Position numbers and translations under genes: made by a program. From Propioniciclava coleopterorum (GTDB lineage: Bacteria > Actinomycetota > Actinomycetes > Propionibacteriales > Propionibacteriaceae): 64,000 nucleotides of DNA. The stretch covers positions 1,878,722 through 1,942,721 of the forward strand of contig NZ_CP049865.1 in NCBI RefSeq assembly GCF_011393335.1, written 5' to 3'. Positions 16,940 to 27,171 of the stretch are shown one piece after another; the first letter of the stretch is position 1; every line of letters starts with the position of its first letter. The notes beneath the pieces are model-generated. The model made no database searches. It was not told the DNA's origin and saw nothing but the letters and a program-made list of their open reading frames with translations.

Positions 16940-19900
16940 GCGTCCTCCTCCAGGTCGCCCTCGACGTCCAGGTAGACCTGCTGCATCGCGGCCAGCACGG
17001 CGGTGTCCGGCTCGGCCCACAGGCCCCGGTCGGCGGCCTCGTGCAGCCGCTCCACGATGCCGCGCAGCGCCCACGGGTTCGACCGCCGCAGGAAGTCCTG
17101 CGTCTCGGCGTCCAGCACGTACTCGCGCGCCAGCGCGTCGTACATCCAGTCGTGGACGACCCCGGCGGTGGCGTCGAAGCCGAACAGGTAGTCCACGGTC
17201 GCGGCGAGCTCGAAGGCGCCCTTGTAGCCGTGGCGGCGCATCGCGCCGATCCAGCGCGGGTTGACCACTCGCGCCCGGAACACCCGCGCGGTCTCCTCGG
17301 CCAGCGTCCGGGTGCGGACGGCGTCCGGGGTGGTCGAGTCGCCGACGTACGCGCGCGGGTCGGCGCCGGTCAGCGCCCGCACCGTGGCGACCATGCCGCC
17401 GTGGTACTGGAAGTAGTCGTCGGAGTCGGCGATGTCGTGCTCGGCGGAGTCGACGTTCTTGGCCGCCACCTTGATGCGGCGGTAGTTGGCGCGCATGTCG
17501 TCGGCGGCCGGCGCCCCGTCCAGGTCGCGGCCGTAGGCGAAGCCGCCCCACGCGGTGTAGACCTCGGCCAGGTCGGCGTCGTCGCGCCAGCTCCCGGACT
17601 CGATCACCTGCAGGATGCCGGCGCCGTAGCTGCCCGGCTTCGACCCGAAGATCCGGGTGGTCGCCCGCCGGGCGTCGCCGTGCAGCGCCAGGTCGGCGTC
17701 CGCGTGGGCCTTCACGAAGTTGGACGCCGCGGGCTCGTCCAGCCCGGCGACCAGGGCGATCGCGTCGTCCAGCATGGCGATGACGTGGGGGAACGCGTCC
17801 CGGAAGAAGCCCGAGATCCGGACCGTGACGTCGATGCGCGGCCGCCCCAGCTCGGCGAGCGGCACGACGGTCAGCGACGCCACCCGGCGGGACGCCTCGT
17901 CCCACTCGGGCCGGACGCCGAGCAGCGCCAGCACCTCGGCGATGTCGTCGCCGCTGGTCCGCATCGCCGACGTGCCCCACACCGACAGCCCCACCGAGGT
18001 GGGGTACTCGCCGGTCTCGTCCAGGTAGCGCTGCAGCAGCGAGTCGGCCATCGCCTGGCCGGTCTGCCAGGCCAGCCGTGACGGGATGGCGCGCGGGTCG
18101 ACGGTGTAGAAGTTGCGCCCGGTCGGCAGCACGTTCACCAGGCCGCGCAGCGGCGACCCGGACGGGCCGGCAGGGATGAAGCCGCCGTCCAGCGCGTGCA
18201 GCACGCCCGCGAGCTCGTCGGTGGTGCGGTCCAGGCGCGGCACGACCTGCTCGGCGGCGAACCGCAGCACGGCCCGCACGTCGGCGTCCTCGTGCAGGCC
18301 CTCGACCGCGTCGACCGACCAGTCGGCGTCCTCCATGCCGGCGACCAGAGCGCGCGCCTGCCCCTCGATCCGGTCGACCTCGGCGGTCGGGGCGTCCGGC
18401 GCCAGCCCGAGCGCGGCGCGCAGGCCGGGCACGGCGCCGCCGACGCCGCCCCACACCTGCGCGGCGCGCAGGATCGACAGGACGAGGTTCACCCGGGCCT
18501 CGCCGGTCGGGGCGTCGCCCAGGATGTGCAGCCCGTCGCGGATCTGCGCGTCCTTGATCTCGCACAGCCAGCCGTCGACGTGCAGCAGGAAGTCGTCGAA
18601 CTCCTCGTCGTCGGGCCGCTCCTCCAGGCCCAGGTCGCGGTGCATCTCCGCGGCGCGCATCAGCGCCCAGATCTCGCCGCGGATCGCCGGCAGCTTGGCC
18701 GGGTCCATGGCGGCGATGTTGGCGTGCTCGTCCATCAACAGTTCGAGGCGGGTGATGTCGCCGTAGCTTTCGGCGCGCGCCATCGGCGGGATCAGGTGGT
18801 CCACGATCAGCGCGTGCGCCCGCCGCTTGGCCTGCGCGCCCTCGCCCGGGTCGTTGACCAGGAACGGGTAGATCAGCGGCAGGCTGCCCAGGGCGGCGTC
18901 GGGCCCGCAGGACGCCGAGGGCGCGGCGTTCTTGCCGGGCAGCCACTCCAGCGAGCCGTGCTTGCCCAGGTGGACGACCGCGTCCGCGCCGAAGCCGTGC
19001 TCCAGCCAGCGGTAGGCGGCCAGGTAGTGGTGCGAAAGCGGCAGGTCGGGGTCGTGGTAGATCGCGATCGGGTTCTCCCCGAAGCCGCGCGGCGGCTGGA
19101 TCAGGATCACCACGTTGCCGGCCCGCAGCGTCGCCAGCACCAGTTCGCCGGCGTCGTTGACGAACAGCGTCCCGGGCGCCGGGCCCCACGCGTCCGCCAT
19201 CGCCGCGCGCAGGTCGGCGGGCAGGTCGGCGGTCCAGCGCTCGTAGTCGGACGCCGGGATGCGGGCGTGCGCGTCGGTCAGCTGCGCGCTGGTCAGCCAC
19301 TCCTCGTCCTGCCCGCCCGCGGCGACCAGCGCGTGGATCAGGGCGTCGCCGGCCGCGGTGTCGTCCTCCGGCGTCCCGGCGGTGTGCGCGGCCAGGATCC
19401 CGGTGACCGGGTTGTCGGCGCCCAGGTCGTAGCCGTCGGCGGCCAGGCGGCGCAGCAGCCGGATCGCGGAGACGGGGGTGTCCAGCCCGACGGCGTTGCC
19501 GATCCGGGCGTGCTTGGTCGGGTACGCCGAGAGCACCAGCGCCAGCCGCTTCTCGGCGTTGGAGGTGTGCCGGAGCCGGGCGTGGTTGACGGCGATCCGC
19601 GCCACGCGGGCGGCGCGCTCGGGGTCGGCGACGTAGTGCGGCAGGCCGTCCTCGTCGAACTCCTTGAACGAGAAGGGCGCGGTGATGATGCGGCCGTCGA
19701 ACTCGGGGATCGCGATCTGGTTGGCCGAGTCCAGCGGGGTGACGCCGTCGTCGGACGCCGCCCACTCGGCCCGCCCGGTGGTCAGGCTGAGGCCCTGCAG
19801 CACCGGGATGTCGAGCGCGGCCAGCCGCGCCACGTCCCAGGCCTCGTCGTCGCCGCCCGCCGACGCGGCCGCCGGCGTGCTGCCGCCCGCCGCGAGCACG

Positions 19901-20559
19901 GTCACGACGAGGGCGTCCAGGGTGGCCAGCGCCTCGTACAGGTCGTCGGGCGCCGAGCGGAGCGACCCCGCGAAGATCGGGACGCCCACCGCCCGGTCCG
20001 TGGCGTCGATCGCGTCGGCCAGCGCGTGCGCGAAGCCGGAGTTCCCGCTCGCCTCGTGCGCCCGGTAGTACAGGACGCCGACGCGCGGCAGGTCGGCGTC
20101 CGCGGCCGTGGGAGAGGGCCGCGGCGCGAACCCCCAGGCGGGGATCGCCGCCGGGGGCTCGAAGCCCTCGCCGGTCAGCAGCACGGTGTCGGAGAGGAAC
20201 GCGTGGAGCTGGCGCAGGTTGTCGGGCCCGCCCTCGGCGAGGTAGCGGTGGGCCTGCGCGGCGACGCCGATCGGGACCGACGACAGCTCCATCAGCTCGG
20301 CGCTGGGGCTCTGCTCGCCGCCGAGGATGACCAGCGGCGTCCGGGCGGCGCGCACGGCGTCCAGGCCGGGCCACAGGTCGTGCGGCGAGCCGAGCAGCCG
20401 GTAGACGACCAGGTCGGCGTCCGCGAGGACCGCGTCGAGCGCGGCGTCCGAACTGCGGGCCGGGTTCGCCCAGGCGTAGCCGGCGCCCGAGGCGCGGGCC
20501 GACAGCAGGTCAGTGTCAGAGGTGGACAGCAACGCGATGCGGATGGTGGGCTCGGCCAC
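16936..20559 (-). CDS. cobN: Cobaltochelatase large subunit CobN
   Basis: The 1207-residue substrate-binding subunit of the ATP-dependent aerobic cobaltochelatase. It works with the AAA+/VWA ChlID protein of this cluster. Conserved blocks include [38 protein letters not shown] and [20 protein letters not shown], spread over the CobN/BchH family fold. The GTG at 20559 has a near-perfect AGGAGGA ribosome site. The frame remains open upstream, but that extension runs through the riboswitch and is not translated sequence. A B12 riboswitch lies immediately upstream on the same strand, and cobF follows with a 4-nt overlap. Confidence 0.97.
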   Translation of the reverse strand: MAEPTIRIALLSTSDTDLLSARASGAGYAWANPARSSDAALDAVLADADLVVYRLLGSPHDLWPGLDAVRAARTPLVILGGEQSPSAELMELSSVPIGVAAQAHRYLAEGGPDNLRQLHAFLSDTVLLTGEGFEPPAAIPAWGFAPRPSPTAADADLPRVGVLYYRAHEASGNSGFAHALADAIDATDRAVGVPIFAGSLRSAPDDLYEALATLDALVVTVLAAGGSTPAAASAGGDDEAWDVARLAALDIPVLQGLSLTTGRAEWAASDDGVTPLDSANQIAIPEFDGRIITAPFSFKEFDEDGLPHYVADPERAARVARIAVNHARLRHTSNAEKRLALVLSAYPTKHARIGNAVGLDTPVSAIRLLRRLAADGYDLGADNPVTGILAAHTAGTPEDDTAAGDALIHALVAAGGQDEEWLTSAQLTDAHARIPASDYERWTADLPADLRAAMADAWGPAPGTLFVNDAGELVLATLRAGNVVILIQPPRGFGENPIAIYHDPDLPLSHHYLAAYRWLEHGFGADAVVHLGKHGSLEWLPGKNAAPSASCGPDAALGSLPLIYPFLVNDPGEGAQAKRRAHALIVDHLIPPMARAESYGDITRLELLMDEHANIAAMDPAKLPAIRGEIWALMRAAEMHRDLGLEERPDDEEFDDFLLHVDGWLCEIKDAQIRDGLHILGDAPTGEARVNLVLSILRAAQVWGGVGGAVPGLRAALGLAPDAPTAEVDRIEGQARALVAGMEDADWSVDAVEGLHEDADVRAVLRFAAEQVVPRLDRTTDELAGVLHALDGGFIPAGPSGSPLRGLVNVLPTGRNFYTVDPRAIPSRLAWQTGQAMADSLLQRYLDETGEYPTSVGLSVWGTSAMRTSGDDIAEVLALLGVRPEWDEASRRVASLTVVPLAELGRPRIDVTVRISGFFRDAFPHVIAMLDDAIALVAGLDEPAASNFVKAHADADLALHGDARRATTRIFGSKPGSYGAGILQVIESGSWRDDADLAEVYTAWGGFAYGRDLDGAPAADDMRANYRRIKVAAKNVDSAEHDIADSDDYFQYHGGMVATVRALTGADPRAYVGDSTTPDAVRTRTLAEETARVFRARVVNPRWIGAMRRHGYKGAFELAATVDYLFGFDATAGVVHDWMYDALAREYVLDAETQDFLRRSNPWALRGIVERLHEAADRGLWAEPDTAVLAAMQQVYLDVEGDLEEDA

Positions 20560-20574
20560 GATTCCTCCTGAGGG

Positions 20575-20695
20575 GTTCTCGCCCCGTCGAACGGTCGGAT
20601 CGCGCGCGCCCCGTATCTGGCTGGCCGTCCGCGAGGACGACATCACAGTGGCGGAACCGCCCCGGACTCTCACCGGGTTCCTGGCGGACGCGTGC
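20575..20695 (-). promoter_or_regulatory. Cobalamin riboswitch upstream of cobN (compact)
   Basis: Read on the minus strand it contains GGAACCCGGTGAGAGTCCGG, then GGTTCCGCCACTGTGATG and ACGGCCAGCCAGATAC, the canonical B12-box elements. About 120 nt, shorter than the other two. The predicted start lies near 20695, after a -10 TAGGGT. It should repress the cobN-cobF-cobK operon when adenosylcobalamin is plentiful. Confidence 0.92.
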
Positions 20696-20701
20696 GCGAC
20701 C

Positions 20702-20707
20702 ACCCTA
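20702..20707 (-). promoter_or_regulatory. -10 element of cobN operon
   Basis: TAGGGT on the minus strand, identical to the hexamer in front of the cobG riboswitch. It is positioned to start RNA just before the compact aptamer. The stretch 20708-20915 upstream holds nothing else I can recognise. Confidence 0.5.
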
Positions 20708-20915
20708 GGGGACGCCGGTCCCGGGGCCGCGCACGCTCGGCCGCTGGATGGCGGCGGCAGCGGCCGGTCGAGGATCAGCGAGCCGGCACCGCCCGGGCGC
20801 TCACCGTGCTCGGACCGGCCGCGCACCCGGCCGCCCCCACCATCGCGCTGCAGCACGGCGCCCAGCGGGTCGGGCGCCGCGACGCGGGGCCTCGATCGGC
20901 ACTGGTGCGGCCCGC

Positions 20916-20921
20916 TAACCT
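20916..20921 (+). promoter_or_regulatory. -10 element of the acyl-CoA ligase gene (leaderless)
   Basis: TAACCT with a 6-nt spacer to the GTG at 20928. Confidence 0.45.
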
Positions 20922-20927
20922 ACGGTT

Positions 20928-22772
20928 GTGACAAGTTGGGGCAACGCCGACCCAGGGGGACCGATGGACACCAGCAATATCGCCGTGCGCATGGCCGAGG
21001 TCTTCCGGCGGTTCCCGGACCGGCCCGCCACCCGGATCAAGGCCGGTGACGGCTGGGAGGTCCGCTCCTACCGCGAGCTGGCCCGCGACGTCGCCGCGCT
21101 GGCCGGCCACCTCGTGGCGCAGGGCATCGAGCCGGGCGACCGCGTCCTGATCCTGTCCAACAACCGGCCCGAGTGGAGCATCGCGGACCTGGCGCTGCTG
21201 TCGATCCGCGCCGTGCCGGTGCCGATCTACCCCACGAGCACGCCCGAGCAGGTGCGCCACATCGCCGGCGACTCCGGCGCGGTCTGGGCGTTCGTCGAGA
21301 ACCAGAACCTGGTCGAGCGGCTGCTGCCGGTGTGGCCCGAGCTGCCCGCGCTGCGCGGCACCTGGACGTTCGACGGCGTCGCCGCCGACGACGCGCGGGT
21401 GCGTCCGCTCGCCGACGTGCTGGCCGACCCGGTCTCCCCGGACGCGTCCGCCGCGGCGGCGTCCCGGCTGACGGACGCCTCGGGCGACGACCTGGCGTCC
21501 ATCATCTACACCTCCGGCACCACGGGCGAGCCCCGCGGCGCCGCCCTCAACCACCGCGGCTTCACCTCCGAGCTCGACTCGCTGGACGCGTTCTTCGACA
21601 TCACGCCCGAGGACCACTCGCTGGCCTTCCTGCCGCTGTCGCACGCGCTGGAGCGCGCCTGGACGTTCAAGGTGCTCACCTCGGGCTGCATGAACACCTA
21701 CGTCGCGGACGCCCGCACGGTCGCCGACGCCCTGGTCGAGGCCAAGCCGACGATGTTCGTCAGCGTGCCGCGGCTGTACGAGAAGGTCTTCACCACGGTC
21801 CATCAGAAGGTCGCCGGGTCACCGGCCAAGAAGGCGATCTTCCAATGGGCGATGCGGGTCGGCGCCTGGAACCAGCGCGCCTACCGCAAGGGCCGACGCC
21901 CCTCGCTCGGCCTGCGCGCCATGCTCCCGGTGGCGAACAAGCTGGTCTTCGGCGCGATCCGGGACGCCCTGGGCGGCCCCAAGACCGTGATGGCGTGCGG
22001 CGGCGCCCCGCTGCGGGAGGAGATCGAGGAGTTCTTCTCGGCCGCCGGCATGCTGCTGTGCCAGGGCTACGGCCTCACCGAGGCGTCCCCGCTGATCTCG
22101 TTCAACTCGCCGAGCGCGTTCAAGTTCGGCACGGCCGGGCGGGTGATCGAGGGCGGGGAGATCCGCATCGCCGAGGAGGGCGAGATCTGCTACCGCGGCC
22201 CGAACGTCATGGTCGGCTACTGGAACAACCCCGAGGCGACCGCCGCGGCGATCGACGCCGACGGCTGGCTGCACACCGGGGACGTCGGCTACGTCGACGT
22301 CGACGGATACCTGGTCATCACCGACCGCATCAAGGACATCATCGTCACGTCCGGCGGCAAGAACATCGCCCCGGCCCCCATCGAGGGCCTGATCCTGGCC
22401 GACCCGCTGTTCGAGCACGCGGTCGTGCTGGGCAACAACCGCCCCTACGTGACGCTGCTGGTCCGCCCGCACCTGCCCGCGCTGGAGGACCTCGCCCACC
22501 AGTTGCACCTCACCTTCGCGGACGCGGGGGAACTGCCGACCCGTCCCGAGATCGTCGAGGAGATCAAGCGGCGCGTCGCGGCGCTGACCGACAAGCTCCC
22601 CAGCCAGGAGAAGGTCAAGGACATCCGGGTGATGCTGGAGGAGCTCACCATGGACAACGGCCTGCTCACCCCGACGCTGAAGGTGAAGCGGCGTCAGGTG
22701 GAGGAGCGGTTCTCCGCGCTGATCGAGGAGATGTACGAGAAGGTCAGCCACATCAAGGACCGCCGCCACTGA
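20928..22772 (+). CDS. Long-chain fatty acid--CoA ligase (FadD15-like)
   Basis: AMP-forming acyl-CoA synthetase activating long-chain fatty acids for lipid synthesis or degradation. It has 614 residues in the long actinobacterial subfamily. The AMP-binding core has SIIYTSGTTGEPRGAALNH near residue 190. The motif GYGLTEASPLISFN, the TGD box GWLHTGDVGYVD, and DRIKDIIVTSGGKNIAP follow. The GTG at 20928 sits 6 nt after a -10 hexamer (leaderless). An ATG at 20964 with a weak GGGGGA site is the alternative and would remove 12 residues of low conservation. No operon partner is evident. Confidence 0.92.
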   Translation: MTSWGNADPGGPMDTSNIAVRMAEVFRRFPDRPATRIKAGDGWEVRSYRELARDVAALAGHLVAQGIEPGDRVLILSNNRPEWSIADLALLSIRAVPVPIYPTSTPEQVRHIAGDSGAVWAFVENQNLVERLLPVWPELPALRGTWTFDGVAADDARVRPLADVLADPVSPDASAAAASRLTDASGDDLASIIYTSGTTGEPRGAALNHRGFTSELDSLDAFFDITPEDHSLAFLPLSHALERAWTFKVLTSGCMNTYVADARTVADALVEAKPTMFVSVPRLYEKVFTTVHQKVAGSPAKKAIFQWAMRVGAWNQRAYRKGRRPSLGLRAMLPVANKLVFGAIRDALGGPKTVMACGGAPLREEIEEFFSAAGMLLCQGYGLTEASPLISFNSPSAFKFGTAGRVIEGGEIRIAEEGEICYRGPNVMVGYWNNPEATAAAIDADGWLHTGDVGYVDVDGYLVITDRIKDIIVTSGGKNIAPAPIEGLILADPLFEHAVVLGNNRPYVTLLVRPHLPALEDLAHQLHLTFADAGELPTRPEIVEEIKRRVAALTDKLPSQEKVKDIRVMLEELTMDNGLLTPTLKVKRRQVEERFSALIEEMYEKVSHIKDRRH

Positions 22773-22818
22773 GTCCAGCGGTGGCGTCCGCCTCGGCGGT
22801 GCGCGCGCCGCTTCCGGC

Positions 22819-23439
22819 TCAGATCCAGCCGTTGTCGGTCGCGGATCGCAGCGCCTCGGCGCGGTTGCGGGCGCCCAGCTTGCCGATCGCAGCGCTGAGG
22901 TAGTTGCGGACCGTGCCCTCCGACAGGTGCACCGCGCCGGCGATCTCGCCGGTGGACGCCCCGCCGGCCGAGGCGGCCAGCACCAGCGCCTCGCGTTCCG
23001 ACAGCGGGGACGCCCCGATCGACAGGGACGCCGCCGCGAGGTCGGGGTCGACCACGCGCAACCCGCTGGCGGCGCGGCGGATACCCTCGATGAGCCGGTC
23101 GACGGGGGTGTCCTTCACCAGGAACCCGACGGCGCCCGCCTCCATCGCGCGGCGCAGGTAGCCCGGCCGGCCGAAGGTGGTCAGCACGATGACGCGCGTG
23201 CCCGGTGAGGCGGCCGCGATCAGCGGCAGCGCGTCCAGGCCGTCCTCGACATCGAGGCCGCCGGCGGGCATCTGAACATCCAGCAGCAGCACGTTGGGGG
23301 CGTGCTCGCCGGTCACGGCCACCGCGGCGGCCACGGTGCCGGCCTGCGCCACGACCTCGAGATCGTCCTCCAACCCGAGCGTGGTGGCCAGGGTGGCGCG
23401 GATCAGCGTCTGGTCGTCGGCGATCGCCACCCTGATCAT
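22819..23439 (-). CDS. NarL/LuxR-family response regulator (DesR-like)
   Basis: 206 residues. The receiver domain has ADDQTLIRATL at the N-terminus, the phospho-acceptor aspartate in VLLLDVQMP, and the switch lysine in GFLVKDTP. The C-terminal LuxR helix-turn-helix is LSEREALVLAASAGGASTGEIA...SEGTVRNYLSAAIGKLGARNR. The ATG at 23439 overlaps the stop of the kinase gene (ATGA). It is the final gene of the ABC-permease-VOC-kinase-regulator unit and probably controls the exporter genes at the head of the same operon. Confidence 0.93.
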   Translation of the reverse strand: MIRVAIADDQTLIRATLATTLGLEDDLEVVAQAGTVAAAVAVTGEHAPNVLLLDVQMPAGGLDVEDGLDALPLIAAASPGTRVIVLTTFGRPGYLRRAMEAGAVGFLVKDTPVDRLIEGIRRAASGLRVVDPDLAAASLSIGASPLSEREALVLAASAGGASTGEIAGAVHLSEGTVRNYLSAAIGKLGARNRAEALRSATDNGWI

Positions 23440-24608
23440 GAGTTCCTCCTCGTCGCGGGCGTGGCCGCGTCCGCCCCGGTGTGGGCGGTCGGCGTGAGCA
23501 CGGTGGCCCGCACGGTCGTCCCCGCCGGCGACGACTCGAGCGTCAGCGCGCCGCCGGCGGCCTCGACCCGCTCGGCCAGGCCGCGCAGCCCGGTGTGGCG
23601 CGTGTCGGCGGGGATGCCGCGGCCGTCGTCGGTGATGGTCACGGACGCCTCGTCGGCGGTGATCGTGCAGGTGGTCGCGCCGGCGTGCCGCACCACGTTG
23701 GTGACGGCCTCGCGCACGACGTAGCCGAACAGTTCGGCGCGGGCGTCGTCCAGGACGGGCAGCGCCGAGGGCGTCCGGCACTCGACCCCGGCGGCCTGCA
23801 GCACCGACCGCGCCGAGGCGACCTCGGCCGCCAGCCGCACCTCGCGCATCCCGGAGGCGGTGGCGCGCACGTCGGCCAGCGCCTGCCGGGCGACCTCGCC
23901 CAGCGTGCCGACCTCGGCTCTGGCGGCGCCGTCGTCGCGGCCGATCAGCCGCTCGATCAGGTCGGCCTTGATCGCGATGGTGGTCAGCGAGTGGCCCAGG
24001 ATGTCGTGCAGGTCGCGGCCGATCCGTTCCCGCTCGGCGGCGACGGCGAGCACGGCGGTGCGCTGCTCGGCGCGCAGCAGCCGCTCCCGCATGCCCGCCT
24101 GCTCCATGGCGATGCCGATCGACCAGGCCAGCGCGAACGCCATCACCGACATGATGATCGCGAAGGTGTCGGCCTGCGTGAGGGCGACGCCGACCGCGGC
24201 CAGCGCGACGACGATGACCATCGGACGCGCCTCCCGCCACGGAAGCAGCATCGTCGCCACCATGGTCATGTAGGGCGCGAAGTACGACACCAGCGTCGGG
24301 GTGTCCGCCGCGACGGCGAGCGCGCCGATCGCGGCGATCAGGCCGGCGAGCCACGTCCAACGGGCACCCGGCCGCCAGTGCATCACCAGGCTGGATCCCA
24401 GGAACAGCACCAGCACCGCCAAGGACCCCGCGATCACGGACGGCAGCCGGGCGGGGGCGCCGGTCGCGGTCAAGACGATCGGGATCGCCAGGAACGCCGT
24501 GCTCGGCAGCATGTAGCCCGCGCCCTGGGCCAGCGAGCGCCGCCACCAGTGCAGGTCGGTGGCCGCCGGGTCGTAGCCCGGTGCGGTGGACGCGAGCGGC
24601 TCGGTCAT
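23436..24608 (-). CDS. Sensor histidine kinase, HisKA_3 type (DesK-like)
   Basis: 390 residues. The N-terminal half has about six hydrophobic membrane segments and no large extracytoplasmic domain, as in DesK. The dimerisation box RERIGRDLHDILGHSLT carries the phospho-acceptor histidine. The ATP-binding region ends with VREAVTNVVRHAGAT (N box) and ITDDGRGIPADTRHTGLRGLAERV (G boxes). Sensors of this type detect membrane state or cell-envelope-active compounds. It overlaps the VOC gene upstream and the regulator downstream by 4 nt each. Confidence 0.93.
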   Translation of the reverse strand: MTEPLASTAPGYDPAATDLHWWRRSLAQGAGYMLPSTAFLAIPIVLTATGAPARLPSVIAGSLAVLVLFLGSSLVMHWRPGARWTWLAGLIAAIGALAVAADTPTLVSYFAPYMTMVATMLLPWREARPMVIVVALAAVGVALTQADTFAIIMSVMAFALAWSIGIAMEQAGMRERLLRAEQRTAVLAVAAERERIGRDLHDILGHSLTTIAIKADLIERLIGRDDGAARAEVGTLGEVARQALADVRATASGMREVRLAAEVASARSVLQAAGVECRTPSALPVLDDARAELFGYVVREAVTNVVRHAGATTCTITADEASVTITDDGRGIPADTRHTGLRGLAERVEAAGGALTLESSPAGTTVRATVLTPTAHTGADAATPATRRNS

Positions 24609-25240
24609 AGCGGCGCCGGCGTCCAGGTGCCGCCCGGGCCCGCGATCGCCAGCGTGAGTCCGGGCACGTCGTCGCGCACCACGCGGACGTCGGTGCCCAG
24701 CGCGGCCAACCGCGGACGCAGCGCCCCCGGATCGGGATGGGTGAGCTCGAAGACCACCAGATCAACCCGTGCCCCGATCGTGCCGGCCGGCGACGGCGTG
24801 GCGCCCCAGTCGATGACGAACGGGATGACGCCCGAGTCGTCGGCCGCCAGCGGCCGGGTCAGCCGCCAGGTGAGCAGCGTGCCATCGGGCGCCCGCCGCG
24901 ACCCGTCGCCCAGCGGGCCGAGGTCGGCGCCGGCGGCGGCTGCGGCGGCCAGGGCGGCGTCCGGGTCGGCCGGGTGGACGGCGAACGTGCGCGCCACCGG
25001 CGCGGTGACCCGGTCGAGGCCGAACACCACCTGCTCGGCCGTCCCGACCGCCGGGTCGAGCCCGATGATCTCCAGGTAGGCGCCCTCGCCGAACGTCATC
25101 AGGTGGTTGCGGGTGCCGAACCGGGGGTGGACGCCGCCGGCCTCGGGCGTGACCCCCGTGGCGGCCGCGATGGCGGCGACCGTTCCGGCCAGGTCGGGAG
25201 TGGCCACGACGATGTGATCGAGGTTGGTGGGGATGGTCAT
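24605..25240 (-). CDS. VOC / glyoxalase-like domain protein
   Basis: 211 residues resembling the Glyoxalase_3 group. LDHIVVATPDLAGTVA opens a first beta-alpha-beta-beta-beta module with a potential metal histidine, GTRNHLMTFGEGAYLEIIGLDP supplies further ligands (H, E), and a second, weaker module follows. Proteins of this fold bind metal and small ligands, sometimes sequestering or modifying antibiotics. The substrate here is unknown. It is placed between the ABC permease and the sensor kinase and is coupled to the kinase by ATGA, suggesting a link to the same stress or compound. The ATG has a GGAGGA site. Confidence 0.78.
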   Translation of the reverse strand: MTIPTNLDHIVVATPDLAGTVAAIAAATGVTPEAGGVHPRFGTRNHLMTFGEGAYLEIIGLDPAVGTAEQVVFGLDRVTAPVARTFAVHPADPDAALAAAAAAGADLGPLGDGSRRAPDGTLLTWRLTRPLAADDSGVIPFVIDWGATPSPAGTIGARVDLVVFELTHPDPGALRPRLAALGTDVRVVRDDVPGLTLAIAGPGGTWTPAPL

Positions 25241-25302
25241 GTCGTCCTCCGTTCGCTGCTGATCACACTACGACGCACCCGTGCGACCCCTGGGGGTGGG
25301 GC

Positions 25303-26106
25303 TCAGCGCCTGGACGTCCGCACGGCCCGCCGGTAGCCCAGCGCGCCCAGCCCGACCAGCACGAGGCTCCAGGCTCCGATCACGGCCACGCCCCGCCACG
25401 GGAACTCCCCGCCCATGATCGGCCAGGCGCCGATCTGCGCGGCCCAGTACGACGGCAGCGACAGGCCGAGGGCCTGCATCGGGGCGGGCATCATCTCCAG
25501 CGGGATCCACAACCCGCCCAGCATCGACAGCGCCAGCATCACCAGCGTCGTCGCTGCGGACGCCGCGGCCGGCTTGAACCACAGGCCCAGCGTCAGGCCC
25601 AGCAGGATCATCGGCAGCAGCGCCAGCAGCAGCAGCGCGAAGGAGCCGAGCCAGGCGGCCGCGTCCAGCCGGACGCCGCGCAGCGCTCCGGCGACGAACA
25701 CGATCCCGATCGCCGGGATCACCACGCCGACCGCCACCAGCACCTTCGCGGCGACGAACTGCGCCGGGGTGAGGCCGGTGATCATCAGCTGCCGGAACCA
25801 GCCCGTCGAGCGCTCGTTCTGGATCTGGTTGCCGGCCGACATCGCCGCGCCCAGCCCGCCGTAGGTGGCCATCATGACCATCATCGCCGCCGCGACGCTG
25901 ACGCCGCCGTCGGCGGCGTAGCTGCCGAACATCGACGAGAAGAACAGGTACATCGTGGTCGGCATCGCGACGACGAAGGCCAGGAAGCTCCACTCGCGCA
26001 GCATGATCCCCAGGCTGCCGAGCAGGTAGTGCACGAACGGGTTGGTCCGGCGTCGGGCGGCGCGGGTGGCGTCCGGGGTGGACGCGGCGGTGGTGAGCGT
26101 GGTCAT
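25303..26106 (-). CDS. ABC-2 type transporter permease
   Basis: 267 residues with six predicted membrane segments. An N-terminal cytoplasmic stretch is followed by LREWSFLAFVVAMPTTMYLFF. The conserved central region has NEQR-like NQIQNERSTGWFRQLMITGLTP, the coupling segment of ABC-2 permeases. It pairs with the ATPase 26 bp upstream to form an exporter of the NatAB/drug-resistance type. The substrate is not deducible. The VOC-kinase-regulator genes follow within 62 bp. Confidence 0.92.
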   Translation of the reverse strand: MTTLTTAASTPDATRAARRRTNPFVHYLLGSLGIMLREWSFLAFVVAMPTTMYLFFSSMFGSYAADGGVSVAAAMMVMMATYGGLGAAMSAGNQIQNERSTGWFRQLMITGLTPAQFVAAKVLVAVGVVIPAIGIVFVAGALRGVRLDAAAWLGSFALLLLALLPMILLGLTLGLWFKPAAASAATTLVMLALSMLGGLWIPLEMMPAPMQALGLSLPSYWAAQIGAWPIMGGEFPWRGVAVIGAWSLVLVGLGALGYRRAVRTSRR

Positions 26107-26132
26107 GGCGGTTCTCCTGGTGGTGGTGGGTG

Positions 26133-27017
26133 TCAGGCGACGAGCTCGAGGAAGGCGTCCTCGAGGCTGGGCGAGGTGACCTCGACGTCCCGGACGCCGG
26201 GGTGGGGGAGCAGGGCGCGCAGCGCGGCGTCGGAGTCGGAGCAGTTCAGCGTCCAGCGGCCGGCGGTCTCGGACGCCGACACGACGCCGGGCAGGTCCGC
26301 CCAGTCGGCGTGCGGGCCGGCGAAGGTCACGTGGCGGCCGCCGACGACCGCCTTGATCTGGCTGCCGGTCCCGTCGGCGACGACGCGGCCGGCGTTCATC
26401 ACGACGATGCGCTGCGCGAAGGCGTCCGCCTCGTCGAGGTAGTGGGTGGCGAACACGATGGTGCGGCCGCCGTGTGCGAGGTCGGCCATGGTCGCCCAGA
26501 ACCGGCGCCGGGTGTCGACGTCCATGCCCACGGTCGGCTCGTCCAGCAGCAGCAACCGGGGATCGCCCATGATCGCCAGCCCGAACCGGACGCGCTGCGC
26601 CTGGCCGCCGGACAGCTTCCCGACGTTCGCGCGCAGCAGCGGGGCGAGCTCGGCGCGCTCGATCACCTCGTCCAGCGGAAGCGGGTGCGCGTGCAGACCG
26701 TGCATCAGCTTGAGCAGCGTCGAGACGTTGACGTCGGCGAGCAGGGCGCCGTTCTGCAGCATCGCCCCGACCGCGCCGGTGCGGACCGCCGCCGTGGGCG
26801 TCCGGCCGAAGACGGCGGCGCTGCCCGCGTCGGGCCTGGCCAGGCCGAGGATCATCTCGGTCGTGGTCGACTTGCCGGCACCGTTGGGGCCCAGCAGCGC
26901 CAGGATCTGCCCGGCCGGGACGGTCAGGTCGAGGGCGTCGACGGCGGTGAGCGCGCCGTAGCGCTTGGTGAGCCCGGCGAGCCGGATCGCGGGTTCGGTG
27001 AGGGTGGTGTTCGTCAT
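26133..27017 (-). CDS. ABC transporter ATP-binding protein
   Basis: 294 residues. Walker A GPNGAGKST, Q-loop in GAMLQNGAL, signature LSGGQAQRVRFGLA, Walker B LLLLDEPTVGMD and the switch histidine in FATHYLDEAD are intact. The C-terminal about 70 residues form the extension seen in DrrA/NatA-like exporters. It is the first gene of the exporter-sensor unit. A 70-bp piece of its mid-region (26621-26690) recurs, diverged, at 27172-27241 just upstream. Confidence 0.95.
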   Translation of the reverse strand: MTNTTLTEPAIRLAGLTKRYGALTAVDALDLTVPAGQILALLGPNGAGKSTTTEMILGLARPDAGSAAVFGRTPTAAVRTGAVGAMLQNGALLADVNVSTLLKLMHGLHAHPLPLDEVIERAELAPLLRANVGKLSGGQAQRVRFGLAIMGDPRLLLLDEPTVGMDVDTRRRFWATMADLAHGGRTIVFATHYLDEADAFAQRIVVMNAGRVVADGTGSQIKAVVGGRHVTFAGPHADWADLPGVVSASETAGRWTLNCSDSDAALRALLPHPGVRDVEVTSPSLEDAFLELVA

Positions 27018-27171
27018 GTCCTCAGCCTCGCCGCGCGCCGCCGGGCTCCCCAGGGGGCGTCGTCACGACCTGGCCGTGACATCCGTCACACGAAGTCCCA
27101 ATCAGCTCCACATGAAAATGCCGGACTTGGAGTTCACGGGTGGGTGATCCCGAGAGCCTGTCGGGTATTCG

